From contig NZ_JAJNCY010000003.1 in NCBI RefSeq assembly GCF_021026335.1, positions 62,001 through 126,000 on the forward strand: 64,000 nucleotides of DNA, written 5' to 3'. Shown in pieces: positions 50,404 through 57,450 of this stretch. The stretch comes from Rhizobium sp. C1 (GTDB taxonomy: Bacteria > Pseudomonadota > Alphaproteobacteria > Rhizobiales > Rhizobiaceae). The notes below the pieces were generated by a model that worked only from the letters and a program-made list of their open reading frames with translations, did not search any database and was not told the origin of the DNA. Position 1 is the first letter of the stretch. Each line of letters starts with the position of its first letter. Both the position numbers and the translations under genes were made by a program.

Positions 50404-51741
50404 ATGAAAGCCTGGAAGAACCTGCTCGGAGCCACCGCTGCAGCGCTTGCCATCACCTTTGCCGTCGCACCGCACGCGGCGCGCGCCGACGAACAGTATT
50501 TCCCGCTGCAAAGCTACCGGGTCGGTCCCTATGCCGCCGGCGGCACGGGCTTCTTCGGCGGCTTTATCGACTATCTCAACCTCATCAACACCCGCGATGG
50601 CGGCGTCAACGGCGTCAAGCTCACCTGGGACGAATGCGAGACGCAATATGAGGTCGAGCGCGGCGTCGAGTGCTACGAGCGCCAGAAGAGCCATCCGAAT
50701 TTGGCGGCTTGGAACCCGCTTTCGGTCGGCATCGCCTATGCCATGATCGATCGCATCACGGCGGACAAGACCCCGCTCATCACCATCAACCACGGCCGCA
50801 CCGACTCCACCGATGGTCGCGTTTTCCCTTACGTCTTCCCGCTGCTGCTCAACCCCTATAGCGAGACGTCCGGCATCGTGAACTACATCGCCTCCAAGGA
50901 GGGCGGGCTGGACAAGCTGAAGGGCAAGAAGATCGTCGTGCTCTATCACGGCTCGCCCTATGGCCGCGAAACCATTCCGATCTATGATCTTCTGGCTCAG
51001 AAATACGGCTTCACCGTGCAGCAGATCGAAGTGCCGCATCCGGGCAACGAACAGCAGGCGCAATGGCTGACGATCCGTCGCGCCAAACCCGATTTTGTCG
51101 TACTGCGCGGCTGGGGCGTCATGAACCCGGTGGCGCTCAAGACGGCGGCGAAGGTTGGTTTCCCGGCCTCGAAGATCATCGGCAATGTCTGGTCGAACTC
51201 GGAAGAGGACGTGATCCCCGCCGGTGAGGCCGCTGTCGGCTACACCGCGATCACCACGCAGGCCTCCGGTAACAGCTATCCGGTCGTGCAGGAGATCATC
51301 AAGGCGCTCTATGACAAGGGCAAGGGCAATCTGGAAGACAAGAACCGCATCGGGTCCGTCTACCACAATCTCGGCATCGTCAACGGCATCCTGAATGTCG
51401 AGGCGATCCGCATCGCCCAGGAGAAGTTCGGTCATCGCACCCTGACCGGCGACGAGGTTCGCTGGGGCTTCGAACATCTGAAACTCGATGAAGCCAAGGT
51501 TGAAAAACTGGGCGCCAAGGGGCTCTTCCACTCCATCAACGTCACCTGGGACAACCACGAAGGTGATGGCTATGTGACCTTCCAGCAATGGGACGGCAAG
51601 AAGTGGAATGTCGTCTCCGACTGGATCGCGCCGGACTGGAAGCTGCTGCGCCCGATCATCGAGAAGTCCTCCGAGGCCTATGCCAAGGAAAAGGGCATCA
51701 CAATCCGCACCTCCGGCGACGCTGAGAAACTGTCGAACTGA
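50404..51741 (+). CDS. Periplasmic substrate-binding protein of the sulfone-operon importer
   Basis: 445 residues, longer than most LivJ/K proteins (about 370). Signal peptide MKAWKNLLGATAAALAITF then AVAPHAARA, cleaved before DEQY. The mature part has YRVGPYAAGGTGFFGGFIDY, NGVKLTWDECETQYEVERGV, LITINHGRTDSTDGRVFPYV and GNVWSNSEEDVIPAGEAAVG, placing it in the type 1 binding protein (HAAT) group. It lies between sfnG and sfnB homologues, so an organosulfur or related ligand is inferred. Confidence 0.87.
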   Translation: MKAWKNLLGATAAALAITFAVAPHAARADEQYFPLQSYRVGPYAAGGTGFFGGFIDYLNLINTRDGGVNGVKLTWDECETQYEVERGVECYERQKSHPNLAAWNPLSVGIAYAMIDRITADKTPLITINHGRTDSTDGRVFPYVFPLLLNPYSETSGIVNYIASKEGGLDKLKGKKIVVLYHGSPYGRETIPIYDLLAQKYGFTVQQIEVPHPGNEQQAQWLTIRRAKPDFVVLRGWGVMNPVALKTAAKVGFPASKIIGNVWSNSEEDVIPAGEAAVGYTAITTQASGNSYPVVQEIIKALYDKGKGNLEDKNRIGSVYHNLGIVNGILNVEAIRIAQEKFGHRTLTGDEVRWGFEHLKLDEAKVEKLGAKGLFHSINVTWDNHEGDGYVTFQQWDGKKWNVVSDWIAPDWKLLRPIIEKSSEAYAKEKGITIRTSGDAEKLSN

Positions 51742-51750
51742 ACCGCTGCG

Positions 51751-51778
51751 CCGGGCGGTTCGCGCCGCCCGGCCTTTT
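51751..51778 (+). terminator. Hairpin between the binding protein gene and the second ATPase gene
   Basis: CCGGGCGG (51751-51758) pairs with CCGCCCGG (51765-51772), loop TTCGCG, followed by CCTTTT. It resembles an attenuating terminator inside the operon, likely giving higher expression of the binding protein than of the downstream genes. Confidence 0.65.
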
Positions 51779-51803
51779 CCAAACCTGATCGGAGGCTCTT
51801 TGC

Positions 51804-52583
51804 ATGAGCGAGCACGATATCCTGCTTGACGTGTCCGATGTGGCGGCCGTCTACAACCATTCGATCCGCGCACTGAACGGAGTCAGCTTCCAGGTTCGCG
51901 CCGGCGAAATCTTCGCGCTTGTCGGGGCGAATGGAGCGGGCAAGACGACGCTGCTGAAAGCCGTGTCCAATCTGCTTTCCGCCGAGCGCGGACGTCTGAC
52001 CGGCGGCGCCATCCGTTTTGCCGGCCGCAGCGTCTTCGAGCGCAACCCCGCCGACCTGGTGCGGGATGGGTTGGCGCAGGTTCTGGAAGGGCGGCATTGC
52101 TTCCGCAGTCTGACGGTCGAGGAGAATCTGGTGACGGGCGGGCTTGGTCGTTCGCTGCGCCGGCATGACGTGGCGGCGGGCATCGACCTTGTCTACCACC
52201 TTTTCCCGCGGCTGAAGGAGCGCCGTCATTCGCTGGCCGGACTGATCTCCGGCGGCGAGCAGCAGATGACGGCCATCGGCCGGGCGCTTCTGTCGCGACC
52301 GAAATTGCTCGTGCTGGACGAGCCTTCGATGGGGCTCGCGCCGCTTGTCGTGCGCGACATTTTCGAGGCGCTGGCGCGCCTCAACCGTGAAGAGGGCCTG
52401 ACCATTCTGCTCGCCGAGCAGAATTCAAGGATTGCCCTCAACTATGCAGACCGCGCCGCCGTTCTCGAAAACGGCGCCACGGTTCTGACGGCGTCTGCCG
52501 GCGAACTCAGCCGGAATGACGCACTAGCAGCCTTCTATCTGGGCGGTTCGACCCAGCCGGCTGCCGCATCCACCCTCAACTGA
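51804..52583 (+). CDS. HAAT-family ABC transporter, ATP-binding protein (LivF-type) of the sulfone operon
   Basis: 259 residues. Walker A GANGAGKTT, GLAQVLEGRHCFRSLTVEEN, signature ISGGEQQMTAIGRALL, Walker B KLLVLDEPSMGLAP. ATG 51804 follows GGAGG. The gene is separated from the other transporter genes by the binding protein gene and a hairpin. It completes a five-component importer. Confidence 0.9.
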   Translation: MSEHDILLDVSDVAAVYNHSIRALNGVSFQVRAGEIFALVGANGAGKTTLLKAVSNLLSAERGRLTGGAIRFAGRSVFERNPADLVRDGLAQVLEGRHCFRSLTVEENLVTGGLGRSLRRHDVAAGIDLVYHLFPRLKERRHSLAGLISGGEQQMTAIGRALLSRPKLLVLDEPSMGLAPLVVRDIFEALARLNREEGLTILLAEQNSRIALNYADRAAVLENGATVLTASAGELSRNDALAAFYLGGSTQPAAASTLN

Positions 52584-52602
52584 CCAGAGAAAGGAAACGT
52601 CC

Positions 52603-53850
52603 ATGAATATTGCAGTGAAACCGGTTCAGGAAAACCGCACACCTGTTCCCGCCGTGACGAAGCCTTCCGCGCCGGCGCATGTCATCAGATCGGATGCGGA
52701 AGCCATCGAGGTGGCGACGCGGCTCGCCGCCGAATTCGCCAAGGGCGCGGCCGACCGCGACCGCAACCGCATCTGGCCGGCCGTCGAACTCGATGCCTTC
52801 TCGCAAAGCGGCCTCTGGTCGATCAACGTGCCGAAGAAATTCGGCGGGCCGGAAGTCTCCTATGCTACCCTGGCCAGGGTGGTCGAAATTATCTCGGAAG
52901 CAGACTCCTCCATCGGCCAGGTGTCACAGAACCATCTCGGCGTCGTAGCCGCCATCCGCACAGTGTCGGATGAGGCGCAGCAGAAGCTGCTCTTTGACGA
53001 AGTGCTTGCCGGCACACGCTTCGGCAATGCCTTCTCGGAATTCGGTTCCAAGCGCGCCGCCGACTTCGAGACGAAGTTTACCGATCATGGTGATCATGTC
53101 ATCGTCAACGGCCAGAAGTTCTATTCGTCCGGCGCATTGCTGGCTCACAAGGTTCCGATCGTGGCGCTCGATGACCAGGGCCGCGCATGGTACGCCATTG
53201 CCGACCGCGATGCGCCGGGTCTGACGGTCTATGACGACTGGTCGAGCTTCGGGCAGAAGACGACGCTCTCCGGCACGGTGATCCTCAAGGACGTCAAGGT
53301 GCCGAAGACGCATGTCGTGCCGGGCTACAAGGGCTATGAGACACCCTCGGCCGACGGGGCGATCTTCCAGATCATCCAGGTGGCGGTCGATACCGGCATT
53401 GCCTCCGCCGCGATCAAGGAAACGATCGATTTCGTGCGCACCAAATCGCGCGCCTGGGTGGATTCCGGTCTCGACCATGCTTACGACGATCCCTACACGA
53501 TCCAGGCAATCGGCAGCCTCCAGCTTCGCCTTCACGCGGCGCAGGCGCTTCTCGAAAAGGCCGGCCTTGCCATCGACAGGGCAATTGCCGAGCGGAATGC
53601 CGAAACGGTGGCGCATGCCCAGATCGTGACGGCTGAAGCTAAGATCCTCTCGACCGAGATCGCCATCGAGGCGACGAACAAGCTGTTCGAGCTGGCAGGC
53701 ACCCGCTCCACGCTGGCCGAGCACAATCTGGACCGACATTGGCGCAATGCGCGCGTCCACACGCTGCATGATCCGGTCCGGTGGAAATATTCGATCCTCG
53801 GCAAATACTTCCTCAATGGCGAAAAGCCGCCATTCCATGCCTGGAGCTGA
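52603..53850 (+). CDS. sfnB: SfnB-family acyl-CoA dehydrogenase-like oxidoreductase (sulfur acquisition)
   Basis: 415 residues with the acyl-CoA dehydrogenase fold: FSQSGLWSINVPKKFGGPEV, GQVSQNHLGVVAAI, FGNAFSEFGSKRAADFETKF, AVDTGIASAAIKETIDFVRT and RNARVHTLHDPVRWKYSILG. This group includes SfnB, DszC-like and other FMNH2-dependent oxygenases of organosulfur compounds, rather than true acyl-CoA dehydrogenases. ATG 52603 follows AGAAAGGAAACG. Last gene of the operon that begins with the FMN reductase. Confidence 0.87.
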   Translation: MNIAVKPVQENRTPVPAVTKPSAPAHVIRSDAEAIEVATRLAAEFAKGAADRDRNRIWPAVELDAFSQSGLWSINVPKKFGGPEVSYATLARVVEIISEADSSIGQVSQNHLGVVAAIRTVSDEAQQKLLFDEVLAGTRFGNAFSEFGSKRAADFETKFTDHGDHVIVNGQKFYSSGALLAHKVPIVALDDQGRAWYAIADRDAPGLTVYDDWSSFGQKTTLSGTVILKDVKVPKTHVVPGYKGYETPSADGAIFQIIQVAVDTGIASAAIKETIDFVRTKSRAWVDSGLDHAYDDPYTIQAIGSLQLRLHAAQALLEKAGLAIDRAIAERNAETVAHAQIVTAEAKILSTEIAIEATNKLFELAGTRSTLAEHNLDRHWRNARVHTLHDPVRWKYSILGKYFLNGEKPPFHAWS

Positions 53851-53876
53851 TTGTATCGCAGGGATTTATCAGGGAG

Positions 53877-53902
53877 AGGGCGGCCTTTGGTCGCCCTTTT
53901 CG
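53877..53902. terminator. Terminator between convergent sfnB and the type I secretion genes
   Basis: AGGGCGGCC (53877-53885) pairs with GGTCGCCCT (53889-53897, one G-T pair), then TTTTCGTC. Located 27 bases past the sfnB stop. Confidence 0.75.
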
Positions 53903-53929
53903 TCGTTTCGGCGAGGGTTGATCTTCGAT

Positions 53930-55258
53930 TCAATCCCCGCGAAACGCCCTGGCGATCTGGTCTGTGGCCGGCTTCATGAGGTAGGACAGGATCGTCCGGT
54001 CGCCGGTTTTGACAAAGGCTTCGACGGGCATGCCCGGCAGCAGCTTGACGGCGCCCAGCTTCGGGATTTCGCTCGCCTCCGGCGCAACGCGGACGAGGTA
54101 GAAGCCCGTACCGGTTTTCTGGTCGATGGTGAGGTCGGGCGAAATCTGAACGACGCGGCCGTCGATCTCCGGCGTTGTGCGCTGGTTGAAGGCCGAAAAG
54201 CGCATGGTTGCCGTCTGGCCTTCATAGATCTGGTCGATGTCCTGCGGGGCAATGCGTACCTCCGCCAGCAAATTGTCCTGCACCGGCACGATCGTCATGA
54301 TCGGGGTGCCGGGCGAGATGACCGCGCCGGATGTATGGACGGTCAGGTCCTGAACGATGCCATCCTGCGGTGCGCGAATCTCGATATGGGCGAGATCGTC
54401 GCGCGCGGCGATGGCGCGCTCTTCATATTCGGCGATCTGGCTCTGCGCTTCACGCAGATCCGAGGCCGACTGGCTTTTGACGTCGTCATCGACCTGCAGG
54501 CGCTGAAGCTCGGTCTCCGTGATCTTGCCTTTGGCCTCGGCGACGGAGGAGAGCAGCCCGCCCAACTCGCCTTCAAGGCGGGCTGACTGGCTCTGCAGGT
54601 CATGCAGCCGCGTCACGGAGAGAAGTTGCTGGCCGACAAGCTGACCGACGCCGGAGGCCTCCTTGTCGACAAGGGCGGCTTCCTTGCGCTTGCCCTCGAT
54701 CTGCGCATTGAGACCTTCGATCTGCTGGCCGAGCTGGGCGATGCGCTGGTCAAGCTGGTCCTTGCGGCGGGTCTGCGACAGCCGGCGTGCCTCGAAGAGA
54801 CGGGTTTCGCCGTCGATGAGCCTGGCCATTTCCGGATCGTGCGCGGCAGCCTCGCTCAACGCCGGCGGAAAGGCCAGTGCGGAAGTGCCGCTTTCTTCAG
54901 CGAGCAGGCGCACGGCGCGCACCTTGAGCTCCTTCAATCGCGTTTCGACAATCCCGAGATTGGCGCGCGTCTGCGTGTCGTCGAGCCTGATCAGCAGCTG
55001 GTTGGCCTTCACGCCATCGCCGTTGGCGACGAAAAGCGCGGCCACGGTGCCGCCCTTCAGATGCTGGACGGGCTTGGGATAGGAGGCAACGACAAGGCGG
55101 CCCGAGGTCACCACCGCGCCCGAAAGCGTGATGGTGGCGGCCATTCCGCCAAGGCAGACGACAAGCAGGAAGAGCGTCAGATAGGCTGCCATGACCAGGC
55201 CGCGGGTGGCCGGCTGCCTAAGGGGCGGAGAGGTCTCGTCGGGCGTGACGACTGTCAT
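53930..55258 (-). CDS. Type I secretion membrane fusion protein (HlyD/PrsE family)
   Basis: 442 residues. One N-terminal membrane helix (AAYLTLFLLVVCLGGMAATI), a beta-barrel/lipoyl start (SGRLVVASYPKPVQHLKGGT), a long coiled coil (about 120-290, with QTRRKDQLDQRIAQLGQQIE), then RAPQDGIVQDLTVHTSGAVI and the C-terminal DGRVVQISPDLTIDQKTGTG typical of HlyD/PrsE/AprE. It bridges the inner-membrane ATPase and an outer-membrane TolC channel. The ATG at 55258 overlaps the ATPase stop by four bases. Confidence 0.92.
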   Translation of the reverse strand: MTVVTPDETSPPLRQPATRGLVMAAYLTLFLLVVCLGGMAATITLSGAVVTSGRLVVASYPKPVQHLKGGTVAALFVANGDGVKANQLLIRLDDTQTRANLGIVETRLKELKVRAVRLLAEESGTSALAFPPALSEAAAHDPEMARLIDGETRLFEARRLSQTRRKDQLDQRIAQLGQQIEGLNAQIEGKRKEAALVDKEASGVGQLVGQQLLSVTRLHDLQSQSARLEGELGGLLSSVAEAKGKITETELQRLQVDDDVKSQSASDLREAQSQIAEYEERAIAARDDLAHIEIRAPQDGIVQDLTVHTSGAVISPGTPIMTIVPVQDNLLAEVRIAPQDIDQIYEGQTATMRFSAFNQRTTPEIDGRVVQISPDLTIDQKTGTGFYLVRVAPEASEIPKLGAVKLLPGMPVEAFVKTGDRTILSYLMKPATDQIARAFRGD

Positions 55259-57015
55259 GGCGCATCGTCCTGATTGGCAATGAGGCGCACGGGTCTGGCA
55301 GACGCCGGCATGACCGGACGCGTGACCTGCTGCAGCACCTCTTCCTTGGGGCCGAAGGCCTGGATGCGCCCGCCGCCCATGGCCATGACCTTGTCCACCG
55401 CGAGGAGCGCATTGGGGCGATGGGCGACGATGATGGCGATCCCGCCGCGGCTGCGCACACCGGCAATGGCGGCCGTCAGCGCGGCCTCCCCCTCGGCGTC
55501 GAGGTTGGAATTGGGCTCGTCCAGAACGACGAGGAAGGGGTCGCCGTACAGCGCGCGGGCAAGGCCGATACGCTGGCGCTGGCCTGCTGACAGAAACGCG
55601 CCCTGATCGCCGATCTGCGTGTCATAGCCCTCCGGCATCTGCACGATCATCTCGTGGACGCCGGCCGCCTGTGCGGCCTTCAGCACGGCCTCGGAACTCT
55701 TTTGCGGATCGAAGCGGGCGATATTGTCGGCAATCGTGCCGTCGAAAAGCGAGACGGATTGCGGCAGGAAACCGATATGGCGGCCGCGCTCGGCAAGCGG
55801 CCACTGGTCGAGCGTCGCGCCGTCCAGCCGCACATCACCGCGCACCGGCGTCCAGATGCCGACAAGAGCCCGCAGTAGCGTGGACTTGCCCGAGGCGCTC
55901 GGACCGATGATGCCAAGCCCGTCGCCGGCCTTCAGCGCGAAGCTCGCCTCGCGCACGATGGGCATATTGCCGCCCGGGGCAACGATCGTCACGCCCCTGA
56001 CCATCATGGCCTCGGAAGGCGCGGGCAGGGCGACGGTCGGCGTCTGCACGGCGGCAATGCTGGCGACCTTCTTCAGCCGCGCCCAGCTCTGTCTCGCGCT
56101 GACAAAACCCTTCCAGTGGGCGATGGCCTGTTCAACCGGTGCAAGCGAGCGGCTGAGCAGGATGGAGCTGGCGATCATGATGCCGCCGGTCGTCTGCTGG
56201 TCGAGCACGAGGGCCGCGCCCAGCGCCAGCATGCCCGACTGCGCGAGCATGCGCATGATCTTGGAGACGGAGCTCAGGCCGCCGCTCTTGTCGCTCGCCG
56301 AAGCCTGTTCGGCGAGATAGTCGTCATTGGCGCGGTGCCAGCGCGCCGCCAGTCGCCCGTAAAAGCCCATGGCCCAGAGAACTTCGATATTCTGCCGGAT
56401 TGTCTGGGCCGTCGCCTGGCGCTCCGCCGCCTTGCGGGAGACGGCAGCGACCGGGCCCTTGGCGCGCATCTCGGCCACGAGCGCCAGTGCGGAAAGCAGA
56501 ATGGCGCATGCGAGTGCGAAGACGCCGATCCAGGGATGAAAGAGGAAGCTGATGCCGATATAGACCGGCATCCAGGGCAGGTCGAAAAAGGCCGCCGGGC
56601 CCATGCCGGACATGAAAGAGCGAACCTGATCGAGATCGCGCAGCGTCTGCAGTCCGTCGCCGTCCAGCCTTGCCTTGAGCGGCAGGCGCATGGTCGCATC
56701 GAAGATCGGGCCGCTCATCCGGCGGTCGGCGAGCCAGCCGAGCCGGATCAGCAAACGGCCGCGGATCAGTTCGAGAAGTCCGTAAAAGGCATAAAGCGTG
56801 CCGGCAAGAACGACCAGCCCGACCAGCGTCGGCAGGCTCTTGCTCGGGATGACGCGATCATAGACCTGCAACATGAAAAACGAGCCGGTCAAGGCGAGAA
56901 CGTTGATCACGCCGCTCAAAAGCGCAACCGCCGTCAAGATCGACTTCGTTCCCTTGAGCACCGCGGATAGACTGACCGGCGGTGCGCTCTCCCCCTGAAC
57001 GCTACGCATGAGCAC
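55255..57015 (-). CDS. Type I secretion ABC transporter, ATPase/permease (PrsD family)
   Basis: 586 residues from GTG 57015, six bases after GAGGAG (alternatives are ATG 57009 and GTG 57045). Five to six membrane segments precede the nucleotide-binding domain, with GSFFMLQVYDRVIPSKSLPT, a motif of the PrsD/AprD group. ATPase motifs: Walker A GPSASGKST, Q-loop GFLPQSVSLFDGTIADNIAR, signature LSAGQRQRIGLARAL, Walker B FLVVLDEPNSNLD, and H-loop VAHRP. It has no N-terminal C39 peptidase. No RTX-repeat substrate or TolC gene is found in this window. Confidence 0.9.
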   Translation of the reverse strand: MLMRSVQGESAPPVSLSAVLKGTKSILTAVALLSGVINVLALTGSFFMLQVYDRVIPSKSLPTLVGLVVLAGTLYAFYGLLELIRGRLLIRLGWLADRRMSGPIFDATMRLPLKARLDGDGLQTLRDLDQVRSFMSGMGPAAFFDLPWMPVYIGISFLFHPWIGVFALACAILLSALALVAEMRAKGPVAAVSRKAAERQATAQTIRQNIEVLWAMGFYGRLAARWHRANDDYLAEQASASDKSGGLSSVSKIMRMLAQSGMLALGAALVLDQQTTGGIMIASSILLSRSLAPVEQAIAHWKGFVSARQSWARLKKVASIAAVQTPTVALPAPSEAMMVRGVTIVAPGGNMPIVREASFALKAGDGLGIIGPSASGKSTLLRALVGIWTPVRGDVRLDGATLDQWPLAERGRHIGFLPQSVSLFDGTIADNIARFDPQKSSEAVLKAAQAAGVHEMIVQMPEGYDTQIGDQGAFLSAGQRQRIGLARALYGDPFLVVLDEPNSNLDAEGEAALTAAIAGVRSRGGIAIIVAHRPNALLAVDKVMAMGGGRIQAFGPKEEVLQQVTRPVMPASARPVRLIANQDDAP

Positions 57016-57045
57016 CTGATACTCCTCAATAGTTTCTGTTATCAC

Positions 57046-57450
57046 GAACAGTACGGGCTTGCCAACGCATCGCCGTAAACGGACGGGCAGGGCGTGGTTT
57101 TAGGGTGAACGTGACCGGGGAAGGGTTATCGTGGCTAGCGCTTTGTTCTTCAATGATCGGGGTTATGCGGAAGTACTTCGCCGGAGGCTCGCTGCTGCTC
57201 CGGTTCTGACAAGCGTACGCCGATAATCATGCGCACCTGACGACGACCTTCGCTGGCGTCCTACGCCCATCCGATAGTTCTGAAATTGCCGAAGTAAACT
57301 CCGTGTCTGTCCCCCTTTGCCAAGGCAGACCGGCATGTGAGAATACCGAGTTCGTAGATGGCAGGTGGCGGGGAGGGGCGGTTTCCCGGTGTCATGTGCT
57401 GCAGGTGCCGGCGGATTTGTCCCCTTTTTGCCAGTTCGTGAGGTTAGGAA
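57046..57450. other. 405-base intergenic region upstream of two divergent genes
   Basis: Lies between the type I secretion ATPase and the kinase-aminotransferase fusion. It should contain both promoters, but no consensus promoter, operator, hairpin with T-run or small gene can be supported. Confidence 0.4.
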
